Assembly: GCA_964531335.1 (NCBI GenBank) | Contig: CAZHEV010000005.1 | Location: forward strand, 62,001 to 126,000 | Origin: CAZHEV01 sp964531335 [NCBI: uncultured bacterium] | GTDB lineage: Bacteria > Eisenbacteria > RBG-16-71-46 > CAZHEV01 | Direction: 5' to 3' | DNA length: 64,000 nt | Part shown: in pieces, positions 9,196-16,888 of the stretch | Layout: every line of letters begins with the position of its first letter | Position numbering within the stretch: the first letter of the stretch is position 1 | Position numbers and translations under genes: made by a program | Notes under the pieces: generated by a model | Told to the model about the DNA's origin: nothing | Seen by the model: the letters and a program-made list of their open reading frames with translations, nothing else | Database searches by the model: none

Positions 9196-11223
9196 TCAAA
9201 GCCACTCGCATGAGATCCGGCACGGTACGCCTTCCCGGATGGTTTTCCCCGCCTCCGGACTCTGACGGACCACGACGCCTCGACCCGAAACCTCGACCGA
9301 GGAGATATCGATCCCGGCGTCTTCCAGAGCCCTCACGGCATCTCGAAGAGTCAATCCCACCACGGCGGGCATCTGGCCTGGGACTACGTCGTGCCCCGAG
9401 TCCCCTCTGTGATCACCGATCGTACCCGCCGTGGTGGTCTTCTCCATAAGCACCTTCGCCGTCGAGGGGCGGTGGGCCACGACGGCCTGGGCGCTGGGCG
9501 CCCCGCCGTCCCGCGCGGCCCACGACGCAACCTTCTGATAGCCGGGCCGCACGGGAAAACCGTACGACCGGGCCGCCGTTTCCATTATGTCCTTGAACAG
9601 GGGAGCGGCCACCGATCCCCCGTATATACTCCCGCTCGGCTCGTCGATGACCACCAGGCAGACCACCTTTGGGTCCTCGGCCGGCAGGAATCCGACAAAC
9701 GAGGCGACATAGTTCTTTGTGGAATAGCGGCGTCTCTCCGGATCGTACTTCTCGGCCGTGCCCGTCTTTCCGGCCACGGCGGCCCAGGGAAGCGCCGCCT
9801 CTGCGCCCGTGCCCTCCGCCACCGCCTTGGCCAGGACGCCGGTAAGGGTTCGCGCCGTCTTTTCCGTGACCACCCTCCTAACCGGCACCGTCGTCGCCTT
9901 CTGGAGCAGCTTTCCCTCGTCGTCCCTCACCGAGAGCACGAGGATCGGCCGCAGGAGAACCCCCGAGTTCGCAATCGCCGCGTACGCCATGGCGACCTGG
10001 AGCGCCGTGCAGGAAATCTCCTGTCCGAAGGCGATGGTCGCGGTAGAGCGGGCGGACCACTCGCTGGGATGTCTGACCACCCCGGCCGCTTCTCCGGGAA
10101 GCGGCACCCCGGTCTCGGACCCGAACCCGAAGCTCTTGCAGTAGCTGTAGAGCGCATCCTCCCCCAGCTCCAAGGCCACTTTCGCCATCGCTATGTTGCT
10201 GGAGTGGACGACGGCCCCGGTGAAGGTGAGCCACTCGTAGGGCTCGTGGTCGTGAATGATCTGTCCCGCCACGTTGAACTTTCCGTTCTCGGCGTAGATG
10301 CGGGTCTCGGGACTCATGATCCCCTGTTCGAGGGCGGCCGCCGCACTCACTATCTTGAAAGTGGATCCGGGCTCGAAGAGGTCCGTGACCGCGGCGTTTC
10401 TCGTCGCGGAGCTCCGACCCCCCTCGCTAGGGGGCCGGAAGCACGGCTCGTTGGCGAGTGCGAGGATCTCGCCGGTGCGCGGGTCGACCATGACGACGCT
10501 GCCGCCCCTGGCACCGAGCCGCTCGACCACCTTGTGCAGGCGCGACGCCGCGATGCTCTGAAGCCTCGAGTCGATGCTGAGGGTCACCGTGACCCCATCG
10601 AGCGGGGGCTTCTTGTAGCCGTCCATGAGAAGGAACCGCTCTCCCGCCGCGTCCCTGACGACGGTAGCCCAGCCCGGTTCCCCGCGCAGGACAGCGTCGA
10701 GCTCCTTCTCTATTCCCTCGATCCCACGGCCGTCGCGATCGACGATCCCGACGATGTGGCTGGCCGCCTCCTTCAGGGGATAACACCTGCTCTGCTCCGC
10801 CACGACGTAGATGCCGGGCAAGCCAAGCCCTACGCCGGAGAGCGGAAGCAGCGACTTTATGTGACGCTCCAGCCAAACGAAACCGGCGCGCCCGGCCATC
10901 GGTTTCAAAATCGACTCTTTTCGAACACCGATTGCCTCACTTATCCGAGCGGCGGTCTCTTGCTGGTTCTCCACTTCTCCCATCACCGCGTACACCGACT
11001 GCGCGGAAATGCTCTTGGCCAGAATGTCTCCGTTTCTATCGAGAATCGCCCCTCTGCGCGCCTCAAGCTCTATCCTGTCCAGGTGCTGCCTATCCGCGAC
11101 TTTCACGTAGTAGTCGTGCTTGACCACCTGGATGACCGCCAACCGGACTACCAGTAGAAAGAAGCATGCCGCTCCGAGCACGCACAGAGCGATGAGTCGT
11201 CTCTTGGTCAGTCTCTCCATCAT
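9196..11223 (-). CDS. ftsI: Septal transpeptidase FtsI (class B PBP) with C-terminal PASTA domain
   Basis: Division-specific penicillin-binding protein that cross-links septal peptidoglycan with FtsW. It has an N-terminal cytoplasmic stub and one membrane anchor, a PBP dimerisation domain beginning LEARRGAILDRNGDIL, and a transpeptidase domain with all three active-site motifs: SxxK in FEPGSTFKIVS, SxN in VVHSSNIAMAK, and KTG in VAGKTGTAEKY. The last ~60 residues form one PASTA domain (PAVVGLTLRDAVRALEDAGI). PASTA on FtsI occurs in Gram-positive SpoVD-type and Bacteroidetes-type enzymes. ATG 11223 overlaps the ftsL stop as ATGA and gives 675 residues. Confidence 0.96.
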   Translation of the reverse strand: MMERLTKRRLIALCVLGAACFFLLVVRLAVIQVVKHDYYVKVADRQHLDRIELEARRGAILDRNGDILAKSISAQSVYAVMGEVENQQETAARISEAIGVRKESILKPMAGRAGFVWLERHIKSLLPLSGVGLGLPGIYVVAEQSRCYPLKEAASHIVGIVDRDGRGIEGIEKELDAVLRGEPGWATVVRDAAGERFLLMDGYKKPPLDGVTVTLSIDSRLQSIAASRLHKVVERLGARGGSVVMVDPRTGEILALANEPCFRPPSEGGRSSATRNAAVTDLFEPGSTFKIVSAAAALEQGIMSPETRIYAENGKFNVAGQIIHDHEPYEWLTFTGAVVHSSNIAMAKVALELGEDALYSYCKSFGFGSETGVPLPGEAAGVVRHPSEWSARSTATIAFGQEISCTALQVAMAYAAIANSGVLLRPILVLSVRDDEGKLLQKATTVPVRRVVTEKTARTLTGVLAKAVAEGTGAEAALPWAAVAGKTGTAEKYDPERRRYSTKNYVASFVGFLPAEDPKVVCLVVIDEPSGSIYGGSVAAPLFKDIMETAARSYGFPVRPGYQKVASWAARDGGAPSAQAVVAHRPSTAKVLMEKTTTAGTIGDHRGDSGHDVVPGQMPAVVGLTLRDAVRALEDAGIDISSVEVSGRGVVVRQSPEAGKTIREGVPCRISCEWL

Positions 11224-11750
11224 CTGACCCCCATGGCCGCAAAGCGCATCCATTGGTTCAAGAACGTGTGTCGCAGCCTCTGCGCCGGCCCGGGCCTATC
11301 CGGGGCGCAGTCCTCCAAGAAAGAGGCGGGCAGCAAAACCACTTGGTCCGGTCCCGGAGCGGACAGCCCCAGACGCGTCGCCAGCATGTCCAGCTCCGCG
11401 TGGGAGAAACCCGACGCCCAGTGCGACTCGAGCGCGTCCAGCTCCATCGTTACGGCATCAATGCTCCGCGTGAGACTGTTGGCCTCCAACGAGACCCCCT
11501 GGACCTCGACCGTCAGCAATACATCCACGAAGATGAGGAAGACGGCCAGGAGCGCCAGGGATGTGCTCATGGTCCATCTGCTTCTCAGTCGCCTCGCCAG
11601 CCCCGGCCCCACCGGTCCGGGCCTCAGGCCCGCCCCGTACCGCCCGGCAACGGGTCTCATCGGGACCGCTCTGGAACGCGGAGGCCGGCGACCCAGGTCC
11701 GCCCCCAGGACCCCGACCCCGGCAAACAAGCTGCGGCGCTTCAACGCCAT
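11220..11750 (-). CDS. ftsL: FtsL-like small bitopic division protein
   Basis: The call rests on position, exactly between rsmH and ftsI, and on topology: a basic Pro/Arg/Gly-rich N-terminal region of ~60 residues, one hydrophobic segment (SLALLAVFLIFVDVLL), then a helical extracytoplasmic part with a heptad-like ANSLTRSIDAVTMELDAL. FtsL proteins diverge strongly and form a coiled coil with FtsB and FtsQ. At 176 residues it is longer than the usual ~100, mainly because of the N-terminal tail. ATG 11750 is preferred because GGAGG lies 6 nt upstream; the ATG at 11756 directly abuts that GGAGG. Confidence 0.7.
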   Translation of the reverse strand: MALKRRSLFAGVGVLGADLGRRPPRSRAVPMRPVAGRYGAGLRPGPVGPGLARRLRSRWTMSTSLALLAVFLIFVDVLLTVEVQGVSLEANSLTRSIDAVTMELDALESHWASGFSHAELDMLATRLGLSAPGPDQVVLLPASFLEDCAPDRPGPAQRLRHTFLNQWMRFAAMGVR

Positions 11751-11763
11751 CGCCATCCTCCAA

Positions 11764-12672
11764 TCAGGCCGCCACGGAGCCTGCGCCCCGTCTCCTTGCG
11801 GCCGCTCTCAACTTCGCGCTTCGAGCTCTCGGGTTCCCCGACACTTCCTCCGTGGACGCTGTCAGCGGCTTCCTGGTCAGGATCTCCCAGCCGTCCTCGT
11901 TCTCCCTGAAGAAGGTCTTGACCGTGCGGTCCTCGAGGGAGTGGTAAGAGATAACCGCCATTACGCGGCCCTCCTTGAGCACGCGCGAGGCGGCGCTAAG
12001 GCCCTCGTCGAGCGAGTCCATCTCGCTGTTCACCTCTATGCGCAAGGCCTGAAAGATCTGGGCGAGCTGCCTTTGCCTCCCCGGCCCGCGCCGGAGAACG
12101 CCCCGGACGGCCTCGACAAGCCGGCCGGTCGTCAGTATAGGCGCCCTGGAACGAGCCCTCTCCACCGCCCCGCTGACCGCTCCGGGCCGTCTCATCTGCC
12201 CGTATCTCCTGAAGAGGTCCGTGAGCTCTCTTCTCGGCATCGTGTTCAAGACCTCGGCCGCGGTGCGTCCCTGCGAGTCATCGAATCTCATGTCCAGCGG
12301 ACCGTTCGCGGAGAACGCGAACCCTCTGGAAACTTCCGCGAGCTGCATTGAAGAGAGCCCCAGGTCGAAGAGAACCCCGTCAACCGCATCGATCCCGGCG
12401 CTCTCCAGAACGCTCTCCAGATCGACGTAGCTGGCATGAAAAAGGCGAAACCTTTCTTTGAAATCTCTTAGTCGGCTTTCCGCCGTCCCAAGGGAAGCGG
12501 CGTCGGCATCCAGGCCTATGAGTCTTCCCGAGGAGGACAAGGCCTCGAGGATAGCCTTTCCGTGGCCGGCGGCGCCCAAAGTGCAATCCAGGTAAGTGCC
12601 GTCCCTGTCGGTAATCAGAAGATCGAGCACCTCATGGACCATCACGGGGGTATGGTGGACCTGCGCTCCCAC
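11764..12672 (-). CDS. rsmH: 16S rRNA (cytosine(1402)-N4)-methyltransferase RsmH
   Basis: SAM-dependent methyltransferase (MraW) that N4-methylates C1402 in the ribosomal P site. The N-terminus HTPVMVHEVLDLL and the SAM-binding segment YLDCTLGAAGHGKAILEAL are family signatures, as are VDGVLFDLGLSSMQL and the C-terminal MAVISYHSLEDRTVKTFF. Length 302 residues is normal. It uses GTG at 12672 with GGAAGGA a few bases upstream, 39 nt after mraZ, the conserved mraZ-rsmH pair. Confidence 0.97.
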   Translation of the reverse strand: MGAQVHHTPVMVHEVLDLLITDRDGTYLDCTLGAAGHGKAILEALSSSGRLIGLDADAASLGTAESRLRDFKERFRLFHASYVDLESVLESAGIDAVDGVLFDLGLSSMQLAEVSRGFAFSANGPLDMRFDDSQGRTAAEVLNTMPRRELTDLFRRYGQMRRPGAVSGAVERARSRAPILTTGRLVEAVRGVLRRGPGRQRQLAQIFQALRIEVNSEMDSLDEGLSAASRVLKEGRVMAVISYHSLEDRTVKTFFRENEDGWEILTRKPLTASTEEVSGNPRARSAKLRAAARRRGAGSVAA

Positions 12673-12711
12673 TGGTTCCTTCCGTCGCTCGTCGGCGGGG
12701 CGGGATCGCCG

Positions 12712-13182
12712 TCAGTCCTCATCATCCCCGTTGCCCGGGCCGAATACGCGGTACTCAAGCTGCGAGAGCTTATCGCCCTCTTTCATATGCGCCTCGAACG
12801 CTTCGGGCGCCCAGACCTCAACCGAGTCCTCGATGCCTATGAAGAGAACGTCCTTGGATAGCCCCAGGCTGTTCTTCACTTCCTGAGGTAAAGCTATTCG
12901 TCCTTGAGGGTCGATCTGGTAATCGGAAGCGTTCGCGTAGTAGGATCTCTTCAAGAGACGGACATGAGCCAGTCTTCCTGATTGCGCAGCCACGTCGGCG
13001 AACCTGTCATGGAAATCGTCGGAGGAATAAAGGGTGAGGACCTTCTCGGTGCCATCGTCCCTGAGCACCCCTATGAAGGTCTCGTGCGCTTCCGGCGGGA
13101 GAGCGCGTCGGAAACGAGCCGGGATAGCCACCCTGCTTTTGTGATCCAGAGTGTGCCTAAACCTACCCAAGAACTTGGCCAT
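12712..13182 (-). CDS. mraZ: Transcriptional regulator MraZ
   Basis: DNA-binding protein that forms a ring of SpoVT-AbrB-like domains and regulates the dcw operon it heads. Both family repeats are visible: LGRFRHTLDHKSRVAIPARF near the N-terminus and YQIDPQGRIALPQEV about 80 residues later. It has 156 residues, an ATG start at 13182 and a GAGAGG Shine-Dalgarno. Its likely binding site, three GTGGGA-type repeats spaced 10 bp, lies just upstream, which implies autoregulation. The C-terminus is acidic (GPGNGDDED). Confidence 0.96.
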   Translation of the reverse strand: MAKFLGRFRHTLDHKSRVAIPARFRRALPPEAHETFIGVLRDDGTEKVLTLYSSDDFHDRFADVAAQSGRLAHVRLLKRSYYANASDYQIDPQGRIALPQEVKNSLGLSKDVLFIGIEDSVEVWAPEAFEAHMKEGDKLSQLEYRVFGPGNGDDED

Positions 13183-13244
13183 TTTCCTCTCCCGCCGGAT
13201 TCTCTTATACTGTACTTATGTGTAGTTAGCTCCTAAGCTGTTGC

Positions 13245-13270
13245 TACCACTTCCTCCCACTTTGTCCCAC
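13245..13270 (-). promoter_or_regulatory. MraZ operator: three direct repeats at 10-bp spacing
   Basis: Read on the minus strand the repeats are GTGGGA (13265-13270), GTGGGA (13255-13260) and GTGGTA (13245-13250), each separated by 4 bases, so they recur on one face of the helix. This matches the MraZ box described in other bacteria (TGGGN repeats with 5-nt spacing). The site lies just downstream of the predicted transcription start and about 60 bp before the mraZ ATG, the usual place for repression by MraZ. Confidence 0.85.
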
Positions 13271-13280
13271 CGGCGCCGCC

Positions 13281-13310
13281 ATGCTAATCGGCTAACGCTA
13301 TTTCTGTCAA
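13281..13310 (-). promoter_or_regulatory. Predicted sigma-70-type promoter of the dcw operon
   Basis: A perfect TTGACA (-35; 13305-13310) is followed after 18 bp by TAGCAT (-10; 13281-13286, four of six consensus bases). The predicted start near 13274 would put the MraZ boxes at the very beginning of the transcript. No hairpin separates this promoter from the upstream glycosyltransferase, so read-through from the glycan locus is possible. Confidence 0.55.
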
Positions 13311-13334
13311 GAAGAAAAGTGATTAGAAGGTGGG

Positions 13335-14330
13335 TTATTTTTCAGGTGTGAATGCCGCGGCCGAGACGGCGCGGTCCTCGGGCCTGTCGAGCCCGATCCA
13401 GTACGAGCGAAGCACCAAGTAGTCAAGCAAGACGTTTGTGAAGTGGTAGAAAGTGGTTTCGTTGACGATGGTCTTGGCGGGGCCGTGAAAAGATATCGCG
13501 TTCAAGATCCTGAACGCGATCTTCTTTATGGACAGGACCAGCGGCTCTCGCAAAAGCCGGGGGCGCTCGACCGCGTCAAGGCCGACCTCGGACCACAGCT
13601 CCGGGTGCTCAAGCAGCAGGACGCGAAGGCTCGACCGCCCGCAGAGAACCTTCTTTTCCAAGAAATCTTCCAGAGTATGCTTGTGTAGGTGAAGGCTCGC
13701 GGCCTCTTCGAGATAGACAAACCTGAGCCCGAGATCCTTCGAGAGCCTGGCGGCGATCTCGACGTCTTCGAATCCGTAGCTGGAGAACCTCTCATCGAAC
13801 AGACCGACCGCCTGGAGATGCGCCTTCTTAACCGAGGAGTTATTGGTCGAGAAGTATCTGAACGGAAGCTCCCCCTCTCCCCGGATCTTCTGGGCACCCC
13901 TCGTATCGAGGTATCGCGAGACGGCCGAGTGGTTCGCGCGGGGGTGGGTCCTCACGTTTCCGACCGCCGCGACCTTGTCGCCTCCCTTGTGACACCCCAT
14001 GTGTGACGAGACGAATCCCGCGGCCGCCTCCATGTCGTCGTCGATGAAGATCACCGTCCTTCCCTGCGCCGCTCCGACCCCGCTGTTTCTAGCCGCGGCC
14101 CGTCCCTTGTTCTCCCGGTGGCGGACCACTCTCAGCGCATAGGGACGGGCCAGGTTTCCCAGCGCCTCCGCGGTTCCGTCCCTGGACGCGTCATCGACGA
14201 CGACCACCTCGAAGTCGCCCGGCTCGCAGTCCTGTCTCTCCAAGCTATCCAGAGTGGCGAGCAATAAAGGGAGCTTGTTGTACGTCGGAATGACGACGCT
14301 GGCTTTCAGGGATGGCACCTCGGCAGGCAT
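13335..14330 (-). CDS. Glycosyltransferase family 2
   Basis: Cytosolic GT-A glycosyltransferase with a UDP/GDP-sugar binding fold at the N-terminus: ASVVIPTYNKLPLLLATLDS, then VVVVDDASRDGTAEAL and the metal-binding IFIDDDMEA (variant DxD). The second half contains GFEDVEIAARLSKDLG, the ED motif region typical of galactosyl- or chondroitin-type GT2 enzymes (likely the catalytic base), and no membrane helices. 331 residues, ATG 14330, 5 nt after the preceding glycosyltransferase. It is the last gene of the glycan locus before the mraZ promoter. Acceptor and sugar cannot be told. Confidence 0.85.
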   Translation of the reverse strand: MPAEVPSLKASVVIPTYNKLPLLLATLDSLERQDCEPGDFEVVVVDDASRDGTAEALGNLARPYALRVVRHRENKGRAAARNSGVGAAQGRTVIFIDDDMEAAAGFVSSHMGCHKGGDKVAAVGNVRTHPRANHSAVSRYLDTRGAQKIRGEGELPFRYFSTNNSSVKKAHLQAVGLFDERFSSYGFEDVEIAARLSKDLGLRFVYLEEAASLHLHKHTLEDFLEKKVLCGRSSLRVLLLEHPELWSEVGLDAVERPRLLREPLVLSIKKIAFRILNAISFHGPAKTIVNETTFYHFTNVLLDYLVLRSYWIGLDRPEDRAVSAAAFTPEK

Positions 14331-14335
14331 CTACT

Positions 14336-15433
14336 TCAGTCCACTCCGGCAAGACGGCGGTATATCTCTTCCATTCGCTCCATGTTGGCGGCATGATCCG
14401 CCCTTTCTCTGACTATCCGGACACAGCGCTCGCCGTAGATCCGGCGGCGCTTCGGGTCCCCCGCCAGGGAGGCTATGCTGTCGGCCAGGGCCCGGACGTC
14501 GCGCGGCGCGATCACCTCGCCGTTCACGCCGTCCTCGATCCATTCCCCGGCCGAGGGAAGGTCGCTCACCACGATCGCCGACCCGCAGGCCATGGCCTCG
14601 AGCAGGGAGACCGCGGTCGCGTCCACGGAAGGGACGGACACGAAGACGTCCGAGGCCGCCAGGTAATCCGGGAGGTCACGGTGGGGGATCCTGCCCAGGA
14701 ACCTCATCGAGTCTCCGGCCCCCACGCGGGCCGCGAGCTCCCTGAACCTCCCGTCGGACCCTTCGAGCCCCGCCATCAGATAGACGACGTCCGGCAGCCG
14801 GCGCCTCACTATCGGAAGGGACTCGATAATGGTGTCTATGTTGTAGTAGTCCTGGGTGAAGCTCCTGGTGCTTATCACAACGGGGGCGTTCTCGGGTATT
14901 CCCAGAGATCGCCTCAGCCCTTCGCCTCTCTCCGGATTGAACCGGCTGAAATCGACTCCCCACTGGATCAAAGTACACCGGTCGGGGGTCGCGCCGAGCT
15001 TCACCGCGTCTCTAAGGATATCCTCCGAGTCGCCCGTCACCCAGTCGGCCCTCCGGAGAACCGCCTTCGCCAGGCGGTTCTTGAGGTATGATTCATACGG
15101 AGTAGTGTACACGTCGTCGCCCCAAACCGTCATTATGAAAGGGTGAAATCCCGAGAACGCGCCCCAGTATCCGTACCCGGTCAAGAAGTGAGTGTGAAGA
15201 ACGTCGGGGGCGATTCGCTTCAGGATCCTCTTTACCTTCACCAGGCTTATGGCATAGCGCAAAGGCTTGGGGCCCCACTTCGTGCTGATGTCTATGACTT
15301 CGACGCCGGGGACGGGCTCGGGCCGGACCGTCAGCAGATGCGCGCGATGACCTTTTCGAACGAAGTACTCCATCCACCTGTTCGTGTGGATGTGCCCCCC
15401 TATGGACAAGTAAGCGATCCTCAACCTGTCCAC
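14336..15433 (-). CDS. Glycosyltransferase family 4
   Basis: GT-B retaining glycosyltransferase. It begins RIAYLSIGGHIHTNRWMEYF (acceptor domain), and the donor domain carries FVSVPSVDATAVSLLEAMAC, the E-x7-E type motif of GT4 enzymes, followed by VVSDLPSAGEWIEDGVNG. 365 residues, GTG start at 15433 overlapping the CapD-like gene by 13 nt, so translationally coupled. Resembles enzymes that extend surface polysaccharides; the specific sugar is unknown. Confidence 0.88.
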   Translation of the reverse strand: MDRLRIAYLSIGGHIHTNRWMEYFVRKGHRAHLLTVRPEPVPGVEVIDISTKWGPKPLRYAISLVKVKRILKRIAPDVLHTHFLTGYGYWGAFSGFHPFIMTVWGDDVYTTPYESYLKNRLAKAVLRRADWVTGDSEDILRDAVKLGATPDRCTLIQWGVDFSRFNPERGEGLRRSLGIPENAPVVISTRSFTQDYYNIDTIIESLPIVRRRLPDVVYLMAGLEGSDGRFRELAARVGAGDSMRFLGRIPHRDLPDYLAASDVFVSVPSVDATAVSLLEAMACGSAIVVSDLPSAGEWIEDGVNGEVIAPRDVRALADSIASLAGDPKRRRIYGERCVRIVRERADHAANMERMEEIYRRLAGVD

Positions 15434-16863
15434 CAGCCTCTTTCGGCCGGCTTGTACTCCGGCACCAGCTCAACGAGGGTCCTGACCACCGCCTCCCGGT
15501 CCCTCCGGCGTGCCGAATCGATAAGCCTCTCGATGCCCTCGCCGAGCGAGGGGCCCGGGCCGGCCTCGGTCACGGCCGTCATGAGCTTGTTGAACTTGGT
15601 CGGCACGAGCTTCTCGCCGGGAGCGGTCAGCCTTTCGTCCATCTTCTCGCCGGGCTTGAGGCCGGTCAGCTCAATTGGTATCTCCACATCCGGACGATAG
15701 CCCGAGAGCGTGATCAGGTCCCGCGCCAGCTCGAGGATCTTGACCGACTCGCCCATGTCCAGAATGAAGGTCTCGCCTCCCGAGCCCAGGACCCCGGCCT
15801 GGATGACGAGCATGGTCGCTTCCTTCACCGTCATGAAGAACCTGGCGGCCTCCGGATCCGTGACCGTCACCGGACCGCCGCGTTCGATCTGCCTCTGGAA
15901 GATGGGCACCACGCTGCCTCGCGTTCCCAGCACGTTGCCGAACCTCACGCTTATCAGCTTCGTCCCGCCGGCCTCGGCGGCCTTGGATCGCAACAGGAGC
16001 TCGGCGACCCGCTTGGTGGCGCCCATGACGCCTCTGGGCCAAACCGCTTTGTCGGTCGAGAGCATTACGACTCTCTCGACTCCGGCGTCCACGGCCTCAT
16101 CGACGACGTTCCTGGTCGCCAGGACATTGTTGAGCACGGCTTCGTCCGGGAACATCTCCATGAGATAGACGTGCTTGTGAGCGGCGGCATGGAATATCAC
16201 ATGCGGATTGAACCGGTCCATGAGCTCCGTCACCCTTGTCCTATCCCTGACGTCGGCGATGACGGGAACGGCGGAGGTGGGCGCGCCCGAGATCTTCAGA
16301 TCGAGCTCGATGTCGAACAGGCTGTTCTCGCCTCTGCCGACGAGAGCGACGCACTCGGGCCGGTAAGAGGACACCTGGCGGCATAGCTCCGCGCCTATCG
16401 AGCCTCCCGCCCCCGTAACCAGGACTCTCTTGTCCTTCAGGTATCCCCGCACGTGAGTGTCGTCGATGGACACCGTCTCCCTGCCCAGAAGGTCCTCGGG
16501 CCGCAGGGTTCTTATCTGATCTATCTTGACGTCGCCGGCGATTATCTCCCTGATTCCGGGCACGACCTTGAAGTCCACCTTCGCCCGCTCGCACAGCCGT
16601 ATCACGGACCGAATGGTTTGTCCCGACTCGGACGGCATCGCGATCAGGATGACGTCCGCGTCGCGCTCGCGCACCAGGTCCCCTATCCGGTCCTTCGGGC
16701 CGAGCACTTCGTAGCCGTGGACCGAAGTCCCGTGCTTGGAGGGATCGTCGTCCACGAAGCCCACCGGCACGTAGCCGTACTCCGGGTGTGCCAGCATCTC
16801 GTCAAGAGACATCCGGCCGGCCTCACCGGCTCCCACTATCAGAACTCTGACTTTCTTCGCCAT
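15421..16863 (-). CDS. CapD/FlaA1-type nucleotide-sugar 4,6-dehydratase/5-epimerase, soluble form
   Basis: Extended SDR enzyme of the polysaccharide-biosynthesis CapD family, which converts UDP-HexNAc to 4-keto-6-deoxy sugars. Residues ~5-125 form a Rossmann-like CoA-binding domain (VRVLIVGAGEAGRMSLDEML, then VPVGFVDDDP). The catalytic SDR begins with VLVTGAGGSIGAELCRQV and has STDKAVWPRGVMGATKR, the family's active-site region. Most relatives (PglF, WbpM, CapD) have four N-terminal membrane helices; this 480-residue protein starts at the CoA-binding domain and is predicted to be cytosolic. ATG 16863, 25 nt after the PorZ-like gene. Short soluble FlaA1/PseB lack the CoA-binding domain, so this is an intermediate architecture. 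Confidence 0.9.
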   Translation of the reverse strand: MAKKVRVLIVGAGEAGRMSLDEMLAHPEYGYVPVGFVDDDPSKHGTSVHGYEVLGPKDRIGDLVRERDADVILIAMPSESGQTIRSVIRLCERAKVDFKVVPGIREIIAGDVKIDQIRTLRPEDLLGRETVSIDDTHVRGYLKDKRVLVTGAGGSIGAELCRQVSSYRPECVALVGRGENSLFDIELDLKISGAPTSAVPVIADVRDRTRVTELMDRFNPHVIFHAAAHKHVYLMEMFPDEAVLNNVLATRNVVDEAVDAGVERVVMLSTDKAVWPRGVMGATKRVAELLLRSKAAEAGGTKLISVRFGNVLGTRGSVVPIFQRQIERGGPVTVTDPEAARFFMTVKEATMLVIQAGVLGSGGETFILDMGESVKILELARDLITLSGYRPDVEIPIELTGLKPGEKMDERLTAPGEKLVPTKFNKLMTAVTEAGPGPSLGEGIERLIDSARRRDREAVVRTLVELVPEYKPAERGWWTG

Positions 16864-16888
16864 ATAGGTCAGCCCCGCGCCCCCGCTC

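Noticed and set aside
13204-13209. TATAAG as a -10 box close to mraZ
   Set aside because: No acceptable -35 lies 16-18 bp upstream (GAGCTA at 17), and the TTGACA/TAGCAT pair further upstream fits better with the MraZ boxes.
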